The notes: generated by a model from the letters alone, not told the origin. A DNA stretch of 64,000 nt from Guillardia theta CCMP2712 (GCF_000315625.1 NW_005434615.1:196991-260990), one strand, 5' to 3'; positions 34,301-45,990 are shown, counted from the first letter of the stretch. Numbers and translations are program-made.

Positions 34301-34742
34301 GGGCAGAGAAGCGCATTGGTCAGAGCATGTCCTTGTGTGGAGGGAGGAGACCTAACGTTCAGGCAAGTCGCCAAGTCGCACGGGGAGGAGTATGGATATC
34401 GCTGTGCCAGGAAGAGCGAATGGGGAGAGCCTTTCCTCTATGACAAGTAAGTCGTTCATCCTCTCCTCGTCTGCCTGTGCCACAGATCCTGCGCTTTCCC
34501 ATCTCCCGCTTTCCTTCCATCCTCTAAGACCGACCTCAACGACAATCTGATTCCTGCATCTGACTCCCTTGTCCTCTCTTCGCCCCCATCATCTCTCCCC
34601 CCCTCCGTTCCCTTTCTACCTCCCCTTCCACTCTGCCCTCACACTAAGTCCCAGGAAGCCAAAGTCGGCCAAGTCTAAGAAGCGCAAGGGTACGGTTGAC
34701 GTTGAGGCTGTAGAGGACGACGAGGTGCAAATCTCCGCATGA
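31354..34742 (+). CDS. Rsm22/METTL17-like mitochondrial ribosome assembly factor (interrupted by a gap)
   Basis: Exons read in family order: MSPSSKLLNAAAMHDL (possible presequence), VLQQDQKLRVDEMNLDPG with CYEFPSDLKSSLVKLLKKV, ILRSLHEILNRLP, then the SAM-binding core FSPKKVTCYGSGIGVNAYAV (compare vLDFGSGxGxxxWA), IHCIEPSHQRMDVTRMLETW, CKGVLLVVDSGTQESFM, then past the gap IADFILLPKIVAPCPHASRC, VNWGRIVSNPQKRKGHVILS and YGYRCARKSEWGEPFLYDK, ending with a Lys-rich tail KPKSAKSKKRKG ... QISA, TGA 34740-34742. APCPHxxxC and the following C-terminal block are diagnostic of Rsm22/METTL17, which carry an Fe-S cluster and act on the small mitoribosomal subunit. Exon phases around 31600-32050 are unresolved, 508 N hide part of the coding region, and the start is tentative. 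Confidence 0.75.
32768..32930. repeat. (CAC/CAT)n trinucleotide tract in an intron
   Basis: About 160 nt of CAC, CAT and ACC triplets between two Rsm22-like exons; a microsatellite producing artefactual Val/Gly/Met-rich frames. Confidence 0.9.
33058..33565. other. assembly gap (508 N)
   Basis: Run of N within the Rsm22-like gene, followed directly by a (CTC)n tract; part of the methyltransferase domain is probably hidden. Confidence 0.95.
33566..33681. repeat. (CTC/CTT)n tract beside the gap
   Basis: Pure pyrimidine CTCCTC/CTTCTC units, intronic, directly abutting the N run. Confidence 0.9.
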
Positions 34743-34833
34743 AAAGAAGACGGCGAGATCACAACTATGTTCACATATCATGGAATAATATCCCCCAGTC
34801 CTTCACATCTTTCTTGCTTTGAGTTTCTTGTCG

Positions 34834-35759
34834 CTAGAGTTGCCCGCACAAGGCGATGCGACAATCTTCCTTCACGTCTCCATCCTTAGATCCGAAACTG
34901 ATGGTTGTCTGAGTACGAGAAAGAGAAGGAGGGCCAGTTTCACCTCTCAAGAGCTTGGACGATTTCCATTCCTGCAACAACCTAGCAAGAAGTCATCTCA
35001 AGGTACAGAGGATGTGTCTTACAACCTTGCCGAAAACAACATGCTTTCCATCCAACCTTCCAAACAGTCACTGATCTTCTGAAAATTTGCTCGCACTACC
35101 AATCAGCCTTGCCCAACGTGATGAAAAACTGTGACGAGTTCGTGTTTGGCCCGGTATTGGCCATGGAGAGCAACTGTACAGTCTTGGTGAGTACAGACGA
35201 GATCGCCAACGCCTCTTACCCCAGCTTCGCTGTGTTTCAGCTCGAAGTTCTCATCCTCAAACACTTTCCCGTAAATAGACTTCCCGTCTGTTCCATCTCC
35301 TCTCACGATATCGCCGCCCTGCTCTGTGTTACCGGTCTGGAGATACCATGAACGTTTTGTGCTGCACCTGCACCATGAATCCTGGTATGATGCGATGGAA
35401 GGGGCATCCTTGATAGCTGAATCCTTGCTCGCCCGTACAAAGAGCTCTGAAGTTTTCACTGGTCTTCGGAGTTCTGAGGGGAAATCGTGAGATGATGATC
35501 GAATGTCACAAAGACCCACGTACTTGTCGGATAATTCCATCACAATCCTTCCAAGAGGCACTGCATCTATCTCCACATCGAAATAGACGTTCTGTTATCA
35601 TAGATGTCACTCGCTGGCTGAATTAGTTCAGAGAAACCAACAGGAAGACATTGTCATGGCAACAAGAGATCACACATCTTTGTACCATGCATCCCCTTCT
35701 TGGCCTCTTCCAACTTCCCTCCCTACATCCCTCTGTCTCTGCCTCACCGTTTTCGCCAT
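34834..35759 (-). CDS. cyclophilin-type peptidyl-prolyl isomerase (cytosolic)
   Basis: Exon 1 encodes only MAKT (ATG 35759-35757) before GTGAGG; splicing to AACAG|AACGTC gives [18 protein letters not shown]. Then [119 protein letters not shown] and finally [20 protein letters not shown] with TAG 34836-34834. All active-site residues of cyclophilin A are visible: Arg and Phe of FHRIIPGF, Gln of VQGG, Phe of QFFITL, Trp and His of ADWLDGKHV. No targeting presequence, so cytosolic. About seven exons over 0.9 kb. Its stop lies 91 bp from the convergent Rsm22-like stop. Confidence 0.92.
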
Positions 35760-37669
35760 GGCGGGACGTTACTACCCCCACCCCATGAATACCAACTATT
35801 GGGACCGGTGCAAGGCACCCCAGCGAGTCCGGCCCGCCGGCCCGCCCGGCCGGCCCAGCCGGGGCTATCATAGGCTGCGGCACCGGGCCCTCATCCCGGG
35901 CAGTACTGAGCCGCCGGACGCCGGATACTTGCCGCGCAGTGCCACTCACTTCGGATGCCCGGAGGGCCTGATTTTAAACTCAAACTTTGCCAGCAAAGGA
36001 AGCTAGTTAAAGTGCAGTACGACTCAGGACAATCCGAATCAGGAGAGTCGAGGCTATTAGTGCTGGCCTCGGACTCACTGAACTTAAGGAAGCCTACCGG
36101 CGTCAGCCACCCCGGTGACCGGTCGCGGCCCCGCCGGACCGTCGGACTCCGCCTCAGGCTGCGACCGTACTATGGTCGTGGGAGCGTTGGGTTAGACCGG
36201 CGCATTTGAGTGCAGGTGCCATGACCCTCAGGCTGACCGTGGCTTTTACCCGAGTGGCACTCAGGGCTCAGTACTACAGTACTTTCACTGGTCGCCGGTT
36301 TACTGGTCGGTAGTCATTCCGAGCCTGCACCTTCTGGTCAACCAACCGCTGCGGATCACTTTCACAGATCAGGCTCTGTTCAGGTCCGTTAGTCATCTAT
36401 TGTAGGCCTCAATCCCCTTTGTCAAGATCTACATTTCTCTAAGTTTGCTTCTAAGTAATTATGCCCCTCCCCTTCCCCTGGCGCTACGGACGTCCATTCC
36501 CATAGCACCTCACTACTTCACTCCTTACCCTGTGAAGGTCTCGTCTATCTATTGAGAGCCTTATGTTTTACCCCTTACCCTACCCCCCACCTCCTCTCGT
36601 CCCCCGTTTTACCGCTGGGTTGCTGGAAGGGTTGGCCTGATGACCATGCGCCTAGGTAGAAAGAGGCTTCCACCACCCTACCCCCTGACTAGCCGCAAAC
36701 TTAATAGTGGAACCACAAGTGAGGGACCCCCTCATTGAACAATTCTGACCCACCCCAGGATGAACAAGCGCTGTTTAACCCACCCACATTCTCACAATGA
36801 AGCGGTGGAATTTATGGGGGTGAGGGTGGACAGAGGTGCAAGGTAAATCGAGGGGTAGGGTACATCAAGTAAAAATCACGTTTAATTTGTGTTTTTGAAT
36901 CATGTGGTATGGTGGGTGGGGTCATGTCCATGATTGAGGGTGCTCTCCGTGGTAAAATAGACGGGTAGGGTGGTCAAATTTGGTTGGGTGGGGTGCACAT
37001 TTCGAGCGAAATCTCGTGACACGTGCCGTCATTTTTACCACAAAAACGAAAAGAATATCTTTCGGTTTCAATCTCCTTAAATAATGTTTGTAAAACTGGC
37101 TTCTGCTCAAACGCTCAGTTTTACAATACATTATTTTTGAATAGGTACCAAGATCATTAAATATTTTTAAAAATGGGGGCAAAGGTACAATCCTTTACTA
37201 GGTACCCTACCCGATTTGTCGAGGGGAAATCTCTTAAAGAAGGTGGGGTCATCACACTAGCCCCCGTGAGGTGCTCCAGCCTTGTAACCCCAATGCCAGA
37301 GAGGCTGGGGGGAGCGGCATGTGCGAGTGAAGGAAACGAGGAGGGGAGGGGAGGAGGCGAAGGAGGAGGCAGTGAAGACGAATCGAATCGAAGAGGAGGA
37401 TGGCTGAGGAAGGGATCTCAGGTTGAAGTAGGGTGATACATAGAGGCTTGAAATGGCACTTGTCGTGACCAGGGTAGGTGACAGAATCCCGCCATCGAAA
37501 GCACCAAGAAGAGATCGAAGCCAGGAAGAGGAACAACATAGTTGATGGGGTTGTTGATACTACCGATATAGACAGACAATAATAGTTGGTTTCTGGCATA
37601 AGACGAGATACCCTGCAATATTGGGGTTCTTTCTGACATCTTTCCCTCAGTATCTAGAGATTTCTAACG
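35760..37669. other. long spacer with composite element D, no gene supported
   Basis: Begins with the divergent side of the cyclophilin promoter. 35815-35960 is extremely GC-rich and palindromic (CCCGCCGGCCCGCCCGGCCGG core). 36005-36080 is rich in GACTC/GAGTC words. 36090-36210 is a second GC-rich block. 36440-36990 carries CCCTACCCC/GGGTAGGG motifs on both strands; 37170-37260 has more (GTACCCTACCCG). 37320-37400 is purine-rich. ORFs here (e.g. 35656-36006) are low-complexity and lack family features. Confidence 0.6.
35815..36990. repeat. composite repeat-like element D
   Basis: Order on the + strand: GC palindromic box, GACTC cluster, second GC box, then C/G-run island. The same ingredients occur at 52113-53540 (element E) with the C-run island again on the right-hand side. 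Confidence 0.4.
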
Positions 37670-39200
37670 ATGCCAAACCCAAACCAAAGAATTGCGCTCA
37701 GAGTCTACCGAAACATCTTCCGATTCTGCAAGGTAACGCCGCCTTTGTAAAATCTTCCCCAGTGCATCTTCTGATTCGGCGTTTCCCTTTTAGGCCATTG
37801 ACGTCAACGCTGTCAACTCACAGCACAAGTTGAAGGCAGAGCTGGAGAAGTTGACGTCGTCAGAGACTGTGATGCCTGTATATCAGAGGCTCTGCGATTT
37901 CATCTCGAGGAAAGACATCAAACCCCTGCTGGAGAACAACTCCTGCTCCAAGGCTGCATGCAAGCAGCTGTTCAGGCTTCCTGATTCAGAGCACGACAAG
38001 ACATGTGAGCTGGGTTGAAAGAGGAGGAAGAGGCTCTGACTTCATGCAAGTCTTTGCGCAGGGCTCTGACCGGGTTGACATGGGATTCGCGGCGCTGAGG
38101 TTCCTCGGGGATCGATTTGGGCACGTCGTTGAGCAGCAGAGGGATGTGGTGAAGGCTAAGGAATGGATCGAGATTCTCAAAGACAAGGTTTTGACTCCTG
38201 CGACTCTCCTCCTTGCTCCTCCTTATCCCTTCTGCTGCAGCAGGACCAGGTTGAACATGGTGCCATCGCCATCACCCGAACGGCCGATCCTTCCGTGCAA
38301 GCATCATCCGTGCTGGCTCAGCTCGACGACATGGCCGCGCAAGTGCAGAAGCACCTGACCTCGATCTCGGACTTGGACGTAGCAAAGTACCTTATGCTCG
38401 AACATCCTGTGCCCAAGGAATGCCATGCTGGAGACTGCCTGGAGGAGGCCTTGTCGACGCTGGCCAAGGAGATCGGGTTGGAGGCGAGGCAGCTGCGCAT
38501 CATGGCGGCGCTCAACAAGGTGATGTTCAAGGAGATGAAGTTTGAAGCGAATCTTGAGGAGTACTACGACCCAAGGAACGGCCTGATCCATGAGGCTCTG
38601 CAGAGAAAGACTGGGAACGCCATCACCCTCAGCATCATCTACATCGCCGTGGCCCGTCGTTGTGGGCTATACCTTAGCGGCTCCGAGTGTCCAGGACACT
38701 TTGTGGTGCGGGGAGAGACGCAGACTGGGTCTCCCTTCTTCTTGGACGTGTTCAAGAGGGGCAAGCTGATGTCCCACCTGCAATGCGTCAAGGAATTCAT
38801 CAAGACCGACACGTCCATGCGGGAGAAGAACAGGCTCGAGGCTGTGACGCCTCTTAGGCTGTACGCGAGGATGATGAGGAACCTCGTCAACTCGCACATG
38901 ATCATCGGCCATGGAGGAAAGGTCAGTACATGTGTACCTCCTCCTCCTCCTCCTCCTCCTCCTCCTCCTCCTCCTCCTCCTCCTCCTCCTCCTCACCTAT
39001 CACCAACATCAGTTCGCCCAGCCTCTCTCCCTCCTGCTCGTTTGTGCAATCCGTCTCTTGACGAGTCCTGGACAGGCGTTGCTGTGGTCAGAGCGTTTGA
39101 ATGTGATGAACAGTGCATCGGAGAAGATGCTCCATCGCAAGGTGAGACTTTTGATCTCTGTTTGGCTGTTTCTTATGTCAATCTTTCACAGCGGCAATAG
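37670..39200 (+). CDS. SirB1/transglutaminase-like (FBXO21-type) protein with LYR-like N-terminus
   Basis: Exons: MPNPNQRIALRVYRNIFRFC-K, AIDVNAVNSQHKLKAELEKL ... SEHDKT, then (46-nt intron) FFAQGSDRVDMGFAALRFLG, HVVEQQRDVVKAKEWIEILK, and after another intron a long exon with DVAKYLMLEHPVPKE, LEARQLRIMAALNKVMF, FEANLEEYYDPRNGLIHEAL, RKTGNAITLSIIYIAVARRC, GLYLSGSECPGHFVVRG and FFLDVFKRGKLM. YYDPxNxxxxxxLxRRxGxPIxLSxxYxxVARRxGLxxxGxxxPGHFxxR is the transglut_core2 signature of SirB1 and the F-box protein FBXO21. The Cys of GSECPGH does not sit where a catalytic Cys is certain. The first exon has a possible LYR motif (L-R-V-Y-R...R). A (CTC)n-bearing intron precedes ALLWSERLNVMNSASEKM. Stop 39198-39200. 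Confidence 0.7.
38937..38993. repeat. (CTC)n microsatellite in an intron
   Basis: Nineteen or so uninterrupted CTC triplets after the GTCAGT donor of the SirB1-like gene. Confidence 0.9.
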
Positions 39201-39410
39201 CAAGATCGTCTCGTCGAATCTTGTGAATTTCGTATAGGCTTGAAATAAGCAAGGCGTGTGTACATTCCCAACAAGTAAATTATTGTTTTCCTGATTCATT
39301 CGGAATCTCTTTGCCAGAACGTCTATCAGAGCATATCCTACGACCTTTCCCCTCTTCCTCACAGAACTCCGCACCTGGGGAACGCAACAAGTCAGACCTG
39401 CGCAATCGAT

Positions 39411-40799
39411 TCATCTCTCCAACTTGGTCACATAAATCTTCTGAAGGGGTCGATTGGTAGTTTGAATCTTGGCTCGATCATCTCCAATCACTTGCCCTGA
39501 CATCTGAGACCCTCAGGACTTCAGTGTGCGGGATAAAGACTCCCTGTGAGACCTTGAATGCAGCTTCGAGGAACTGCCCTTGTGTCACGGGGATGTTGTT
39601 GAGCTTCTCGATTTCTTCCAGCCCCTCCAACACTTCACCTGTTCTCTTGACGTCACTGCAACAAGACTGGATCTCACGGCATGCGATGGAACCAAAGATG
39701 ACGTTCTCCTGGTCGAGCTCGGGGTTCGCCTTAGGTGTGATCTGCCAGCTGGTCATGCTACAACCCGCGACTGCGGCGACACAGGATTAACCGTGAACTC
39801 AAACTGTCCTCCTCCCCTCCTCGTCGAGACCAACCCTTGTCAAACAGCATCAAGTCAGCCTCTAGCAAGCCTTTCAGTCCTCCCACCAGCTCTATCATGC
39901 TTCAACTCGTTGCTGTCGTTGTTGTTCTCAGTCTGACGGTAAAGCTTGTTGATCCTCCCGAAGTCCAACCGCTTGTCCTTGACGACTCGCCACAGCTGGC
40001 TGTACTCGTAGCCAACAGGCTTGTCCTCGGTTGCCTTACACTGCCTGTAGTTGTTCCTCTTGGTCAGCTTGCTCCTCGCGCTCACAGTGAACGCATCGGG
40101 GTCCCCCAGCGCCTCCAGCTCATCCATGCAAGGGGCGATCAACTCGCCCTGCCGACATCAACTCTTAACCTCGTCGGCAAGAAGCTATTCGTATCACCTT
40201 CACAAGCTTGATAAAAGTCTTGCAAGTGCTGGGTGCCGCGTCTTCAAACAGTCCGATCACAATCCTCGCAGTTCTGTCCTCACCATTCGCTCCTCCTGCC
40301 CGCTTGTCTCTGGCTATGATCTAAACCCATGTCATGGCGCGGAAACTCAAATGTTAGTTGTGACCTTCTCCCACTTCTCGTTCTCCATCGCCTTTGACAT
40401 GTTGTCAGAGCGCGTCGAGATTCTTCATACAGCTGTCGTTCTCACCTTGGTTCTGCCCGCTATCTTGTATTCGAAGAAGACTTTCTTGGTCACTTTTGGC
40501 TCAGCTGCATCTGCAGGCTGGGAGAGGATCAACGATGCAGCTCCTACGACAGCTCCCATGGCGTCTCGTCTGTTCATCCTGTCCTCCAGCTTCATCTCGC
40601 AATTGACGGCTCCCTGATCACCCTCCCGATTGCTCCCAACTCGAACCGAGCAGGACGATCTGGCAGGAAGCGTGCAGGATCTCTGCAGGGAGATTCGGGG
40701 AGAAGGAAGCATGTGGGAAGAGGATGGGAGGAGGAAGGCGCTGCATCCCATCACTGCATGCGAGAGCGCCATGAGCGTCACAAACGCGCGCCCCGCCAT
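39411..40799 (-). CDS. thylakoid-lumen cyclophilin-like protein with tripartite targeting
   Basis: Exon 1 (from 40799) reads MAGRAFVTLMALSHAVMGCSA|FLLPSSS: an ER signal peptide then Phe at +1 of a Ser/Arg-rich transit peptide, the rule for red-lineage secondary plastids. It is followed by MNRRDAMGAVVGAASLILSQ-PADAA|EP, a twin-arginine lumen signal. The mature part starts KVTKKVFFEYKIAGRTK, then ARIVIGLFEDAAPSTCKTFI, GELIAPCMDELEALGDPDAF, NNYRQCKATEDKPVGYEYSQ, SMTSWQITPKANPELDQENV, IFGSI, GLEEIEKLNNIPVTQGQFL and probably VIGDDRAKIQTTNRPLQKIY to a TGA at 39413-39411. This parallels the divergent lumenal plant cyclophilins (CYP26-2/CYP37 type). The canonical FHR and QFFI residues are not seen, so PPIase activity is doubtful. 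Some splice phases, including the last, are unresolved. Confidence 0.75.
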
Positions 40800-40860
40800 G
40801 GTACAGAGCAGCCGCCCGATGAAAAGCCCTCATTCCCGCACTTGCCCACCCACCTCCGCC
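40800..40860. promoter_or_regulatory. 61-bp bidirectional intergenic interval
   Basis: The lumenal cyclophilin ATG (40799, minus) and the GPI8 ATG (40861, plus) are only 61 bp apart, so any core promoters and 5' UTRs must overlap. No TATA-like motif is evident. Confidence 0.5.
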
Positions 40861-43177
40861 ATGGCGCGAGGAATGGCCGGCTCCCGTGGGAGGTTGGCAG
40901 TCGCGCTGGGGCTGATGGCTTTGATGATGCCGGTGAGAGAGGAGGAGAGGAGGAGGGGAGGGAAGATCCAGCCCTCCTCCTGCTACCCTGATCTCGTCTC
41001 ATGCATGGAACTTCAGGTCGTGTGGTCTGCCAACAACGTGGGGTCTTTCGAGGTGCTTGACTCGCAGGCCGGTCAGTTCCGACCCATCCCCTCCTGCTCC
41101 TCGGCAGCTGACCGATGGATGTTCCGACAGCATCGGAGAACGTGGGAGACTTCCTGAAACGAGGAAGCGGTGATGAAGAAGTTTCTGCCTACCGAAAAAG
41201 CTTCTGAATCGTGATCCCAGGGGAGCACACGGAGAACTGGGCCCTCCTCGTGTGTACCTCCCGGTTTTGGTTCAACTACAGGCACATTGCAAACACTTTG
41301 GCTATCTACAGGCGGAAGCTTACTTCATGGTGGCCCATGGTCTGACGCATCTGCACAGAACTGTGAAGAGGCTGGGCATGCCGGATTCGCACATCATCCT
41401 TATGTTAGCGGACGACATGTCGTGCAACTCGAGGTGGAACATCTTGTTTTGGCGAGATGTACTTGGTTGTGATTGTTTGCTACAGAAACTCCGAGCCAGG
41501 GAGTGTGTTCAACGATGATGTCAAGAGGCTCGACTTGTACGGGGACAACATTGAGGTAGACCTTCCGTTTCTTTCATGGCTGTTCTGACGAGAGTTCAAG
41601 GTGGATTACAGAGGTTATGAAGTGACTGTAGAAAACTTTCTAAGAGTGCTTACGGGTGATTGTTCCTCCTCCTCCCTTCTCCATGATGCTCATCTCATCG
41701 CCCTAGGACGTCATCCTGACGGAACGCCGCCCTCCAAGCGCCTCAACACCAAGTGACTCTCCTTGTGATTCAGCTAGCCGCTGATTTCAGGCCAGATCAA
41801 CTAGCAACATCTTGATCTACATGACTGGACATGGAGGAGACGAATTCTTGAAGTTTCAGGTGAGTCTCTCATGCCGCAGTCAACTCCTCCCGTTTGATCG
41901 TCCTCGAAGGATGTGGAGGAACTGTCGAGCAGGGACATCGCGGATGCTTTCGCACAAATGTGGGAGAAGGTGCGATAGGAAGCAGAAAGCATTCCGGCTG
42001 AGGGTCAAACAGGAACGCTACAATGAGATCCTCTTCATGGTGGATACATGTCAAGCCGGAACCCTGGTAGAGTGCAGTGGAGCTTTTTTGGTTTTGTTTG
42101 AGACTCGGTCCAAGGCAAATCATTTGTACTCCCCGAACATTTTCGCTGTGGGAAGCAGTCAGGTTGACTTCTCACGGATGCGCTCGTCACCCCTGTGACG
42201 TTTGACATCAGAAAGGAGAAAACTCCTACTCCTGGGGGCACGATGACTACATAGGTGAGCTCTTCCTGTTGGGTACGGTGACTTGAATAACCAGCTGGGC
42301 AGGACTTTCTCTAGTCGATCGATTCACCTACGTTCTGCTCGAAAGCCTGGAGAAGGTGGCTGTGGACATTTCTGCTCCTCCGCTCATCTCCTCTGTGAAA
42401 GCTCTCGATTGGAAGCGATGCGACGTTGTTGAGTGTTCTGCGCACGTTGGATCCAAGGTAAAGGGACTCTGTTGCCGAACCGAACTGACGAACTATCACA
42501 GGCGTCTGCTCTCTAATCCTGGTATCGTGAACATTCGTATCTTGTACAATCTTAGTGTTTACATGACTTGCCGCTCCCAGCTTTCATGACGAACCTTTGG
42601 CGACATCGTCCTTTGTAACCTTCATGAACATCTTCTTTTACCACTTTCTGACAAGTTCTTGCAAGGGGCGACATTCTTGTCACAGACTTCTTCGGGGCTG
42701 CAGTCACGGTCGAGACAGGAATCCCGAGCTATCCCATTCTGCCTGAAGTCTGTCTTCCTTGTCCTCAGCCCGTTGAGTTGACTCTTGCATGCAGAACCCT
42801 GAGAGCTTTTCGTCCAACGTCGAGGTCGTGGGGAAGCACACTTGAAATCCTTGTTGATCATTTCTTGTCTTGTCTCCCGCAGGACTCAGAGTCATCTGCC
42901 GGACCATGGCATCAGGACACCAAGTGAGCTGTCGATGCGTGATCTCTGATAACTGACATGCTTGCGAGCAGGGCAGGGCTTTCCTACGGAACTCCGATCA
43001 CGTTGTCGCCTCAGACAGACGAGAGATGGAGGTGAAAGAATGAGCAGCTGGTATGAGCCTGATCGTCGAACATGCAGGATGAGCCTCTTCTCGCTCCTTG
43101 TCTATGCTGCACTCGCCATCTTTTTGCTCCTCGCCGCCGCCCCCGACTCCCCGACAAGACGGACCGTGTACAACTAG
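40861..43177 (+). CDS. GPI8: GPI8/PIG-K, catalytic subunit of GPI transamidase
   Basis: Exon 1 (40861) encodes a signal peptide, [20 protein letters not shown]. The C13 peptidase body is spread over short exons and matches GPI8 closely: [88 protein letters not shown] (catalytic His), [31 protein letters not shown] (catalytic Cys), [41 protein letters not shown]. The last exon supplies a single C-terminal TM helix ([19 protein letters not shown]) and a short tail ending VYN, TAG 43175-43177. The enzyme cleaves the C-terminal signal of proteins and attaches the GPI anchor in the ER. Both catalytic residues are present. Exon edges between 41150 and 41800, and between 42450 and 42960, are approximate. 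Confidence 0.88.
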
Positions 43178-43771
43178 AATTTTATATTTTATAAAAATGA
43201 TTTAGTAATGGGCATTCTCTTCCACCACACTGGGAACGTTACTGTCTCTTGTACCGGAATTAACTTTCAAAATGTATTTTTATGTTCCATGTACAAAAGA
43301 CAACCCGCCTCGTCATTATTTTGTACTGATGTAAAATTATTTTATAAAGTCATACGGATAAAAAACTCAGAGTTTTACTTTGAGATACAGACTTGTACAA
43401 GAAAAACGATTTAGAGCTATAAGTCTTTATCTAAACATTTTTATTCGCTGGCGGCTGCTGGCGGCCATGGAACCTGGCATAGCGAGGAGGGACGTAGGGG
43501 AGGGAGCGAGATCAGGAGGAGGAGGAGAGGGAGATAGAGCAAGAGAAAGGTCAGGCGCAATGTTCGCTATCAGGAGGTACATCCTGCATGCTACAGTACT
43601 GTAAAACTCCTGGCCCTGGAAGAAACAAAAAGAATTCAACTGAACTGTTGGATTGCATTTTGGGTGCTGCGCATGCAGTCGAATTTGCCGTGAGCCTGGA
43701 GGTCTGGTGACCATAGAAGTTTTCTTGGAACCTCTCACGCAGCAAGCTGAAGCAAAAAGCTAGGAGCATTC
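43178..43771. other. intergenic, AT-rich then purine-rich
   Basis: AT-rich at 43180-43440, a GAGG-rich segment at 43480-43550, nothing recognised as a gene. A plausible 3' flank of GPI8 and promoter region of the next gene. Confidence 0.5.
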
Positions 43772-45950
43772 ATGAAGAACTACTTCCCTTGGACCGCTTC
43801 GATCGCAGCGTTCTCTGCATCGGCGGCGAAACTTTTACAGGAAAGGATGGACCACAGGGATGAACATGACAGACGAGATGCTCAAGATCATTCTCAAAAT
43901 GCCAACCCTTCGCCGTGCGAGCACCAGGCGCACGAAGAGCCACAAGGACTGTCACGGCAGACAGCGCTTTGGAGCGTCAGCCTCATCGTGTTTGTGTTGG
44001 TGGGTCCTTGTGACATGCGCTTGCATGTGACTGTTGCTGAAAGTTGTGCTTGCAGGCCATCACAACACATTATCACCTTCCACTCATGTGGAGGATCGTA
44101 GATTTCCATAACAGGATGCCTCCGACGCCCATCATGCCAGGAGCGGCGAGGCATCTCACAAACTGCTCTAAGGCTGAGGATCTGATCCGGATAGAGAAGC
44201 AAGTGGTGGAGTGGCATGAGAAGTTGTGGAACTTCCGCAATGAAATCATGGCGACGATCGCGCTGGTCGACATGGACGATGAGGTAGAGTAGAGCCCTAC
44301 GTCCCGATGGTCTGACCTGTCGGTTGTTGTAGGAGGACTTCGAGCTGGAATCTCTAAAGTCAAACGACAGCAAGAAGAACAAGTCCCCGTGGTTGACGCT
44401 GCATCTGTTTGTTCATGCGCTCCTGATCGTCTCGGCACACGTGCACGGGTCCTGGTACTTGTCCATGACAGCCATCTACTCGCAGCTCGTGTTCCTGGCG
44501 CTGTTCCTTCGAGCAAAGGCTCTGGGGGATGCCGTGTCTTCGGGCGTCTCAGTAGTGAGGAAGTTTGGGAGGAATCTCGGGTCTGTGGTGTCTGTTTCCA
44601 GCCCTGAGCGAACTCTCTTGCAGTATCAGGTCTTGCAGAACAAGATGCAGTACATGACTGACATCCACGAATCGCACCAGCTCGGAATCGGATTTTTCTT
44701 TCCTTTCGTGGGCACTCTCGATGTGGACTTGGAAACTCTTGTTTCCATCAGCTGCGGATTTGCCTTCGAGCTCATCCTGCTCATTGCAACGAGGCTCCAT
44801 GCTTACATCCTCCAACGGCGGGCCCACCGCATGGGGATCAGAAGGGAAGAGTCGATCATCTTGCAGGACATCTGCTCCATCCGGGAGCAGGTGAACATGT
44901 TGAACAAGCAAGTGAAGGAGAGACTGGAAGAGATCGAGATCTTGATGCTCACTACGAGAGAGCAAGGTTCCAACGGGCTACTCCTCATGGTGTTGCCCTG
45001 TTCTTCCTGCTCGTGTGTCGTTTACTTATGACATTTGGCAGGGTGGAGCGGACCAGTCAGCGCGGAAGAAGCTGCATGAATGCATCGGAGGGGAACGTTT
45101 CAACAAAGTGACAGATGCACGTGAGAGAGTCCGAGTCCTTCAAGACCACATGGAACTCTCTTGCTCAACCCAACCGGCGGGGGGTCCGGTGGAGATCACG
45201 GAGGAAGGACAGGTTCAGGGAGGAGGCGATATGGTCGGGGGAATTGAGAGCAGAAACAGCCTTGATTCTCTCCTTCAGGCTGCCAAAGTGTCGGAGGCGA
45301 AGGGGCAGAGGAGAAATTCGTCAGATTGTACCGCGCAGAGCTCTCAGGGTTCGTCCTTGTCGACCAAGGAGGCGCCTGGGGCAGCTGCGGGGGGCTCGAA
45401 GAACGGAAAGAAGAAAGACCATGCCCTGCAGGAGCTGCTGGCGAACTCACTGGCTCGAGCACTGGACGAGGCGAAGTCGCTGCGGGAGATTCCGAACCAG
45501 ATGATGGGCATCGCACACGCTACAGGGGAGAAGATCCTCTACCGCAAGTCGAAGGAAGGCAGCGGGAACAGCTCGAGCAGACAAGCTGCTGCTGGGAAAA
45601 AAGGAACAGAAGTCAAGGTTGAGCAGAGCAAGGAGGTAGTTGTGGAGGAGGAGGGGAAGGGATGGGTTACAGGCGCGCAAGACGACCAGGGGTTGAGAGT
45701 TGAAGGGGAACGAATGAATGGGATTGAGCGGGAGAGGTCGATGAGGACAAATGCTGGAGAGAATTTGGACGATTCTCAGAGGCAGCAGACGTCGCAGGTT
45801 GTGGGCCTTGAGTGGTTTGGACTACAAGGAGCGCAAGAAAAGCAGGAGGAGGCGGCGACTTTGTCAGGAGCGCAGCAGGCACCTTTGAACACTCTAGACA
45901 TGATGGTAGCAAACACCACTCTGGACATTTCGAAGATAATGGTGGAACAA

Positions 45951-45990
<40 letters not shown>

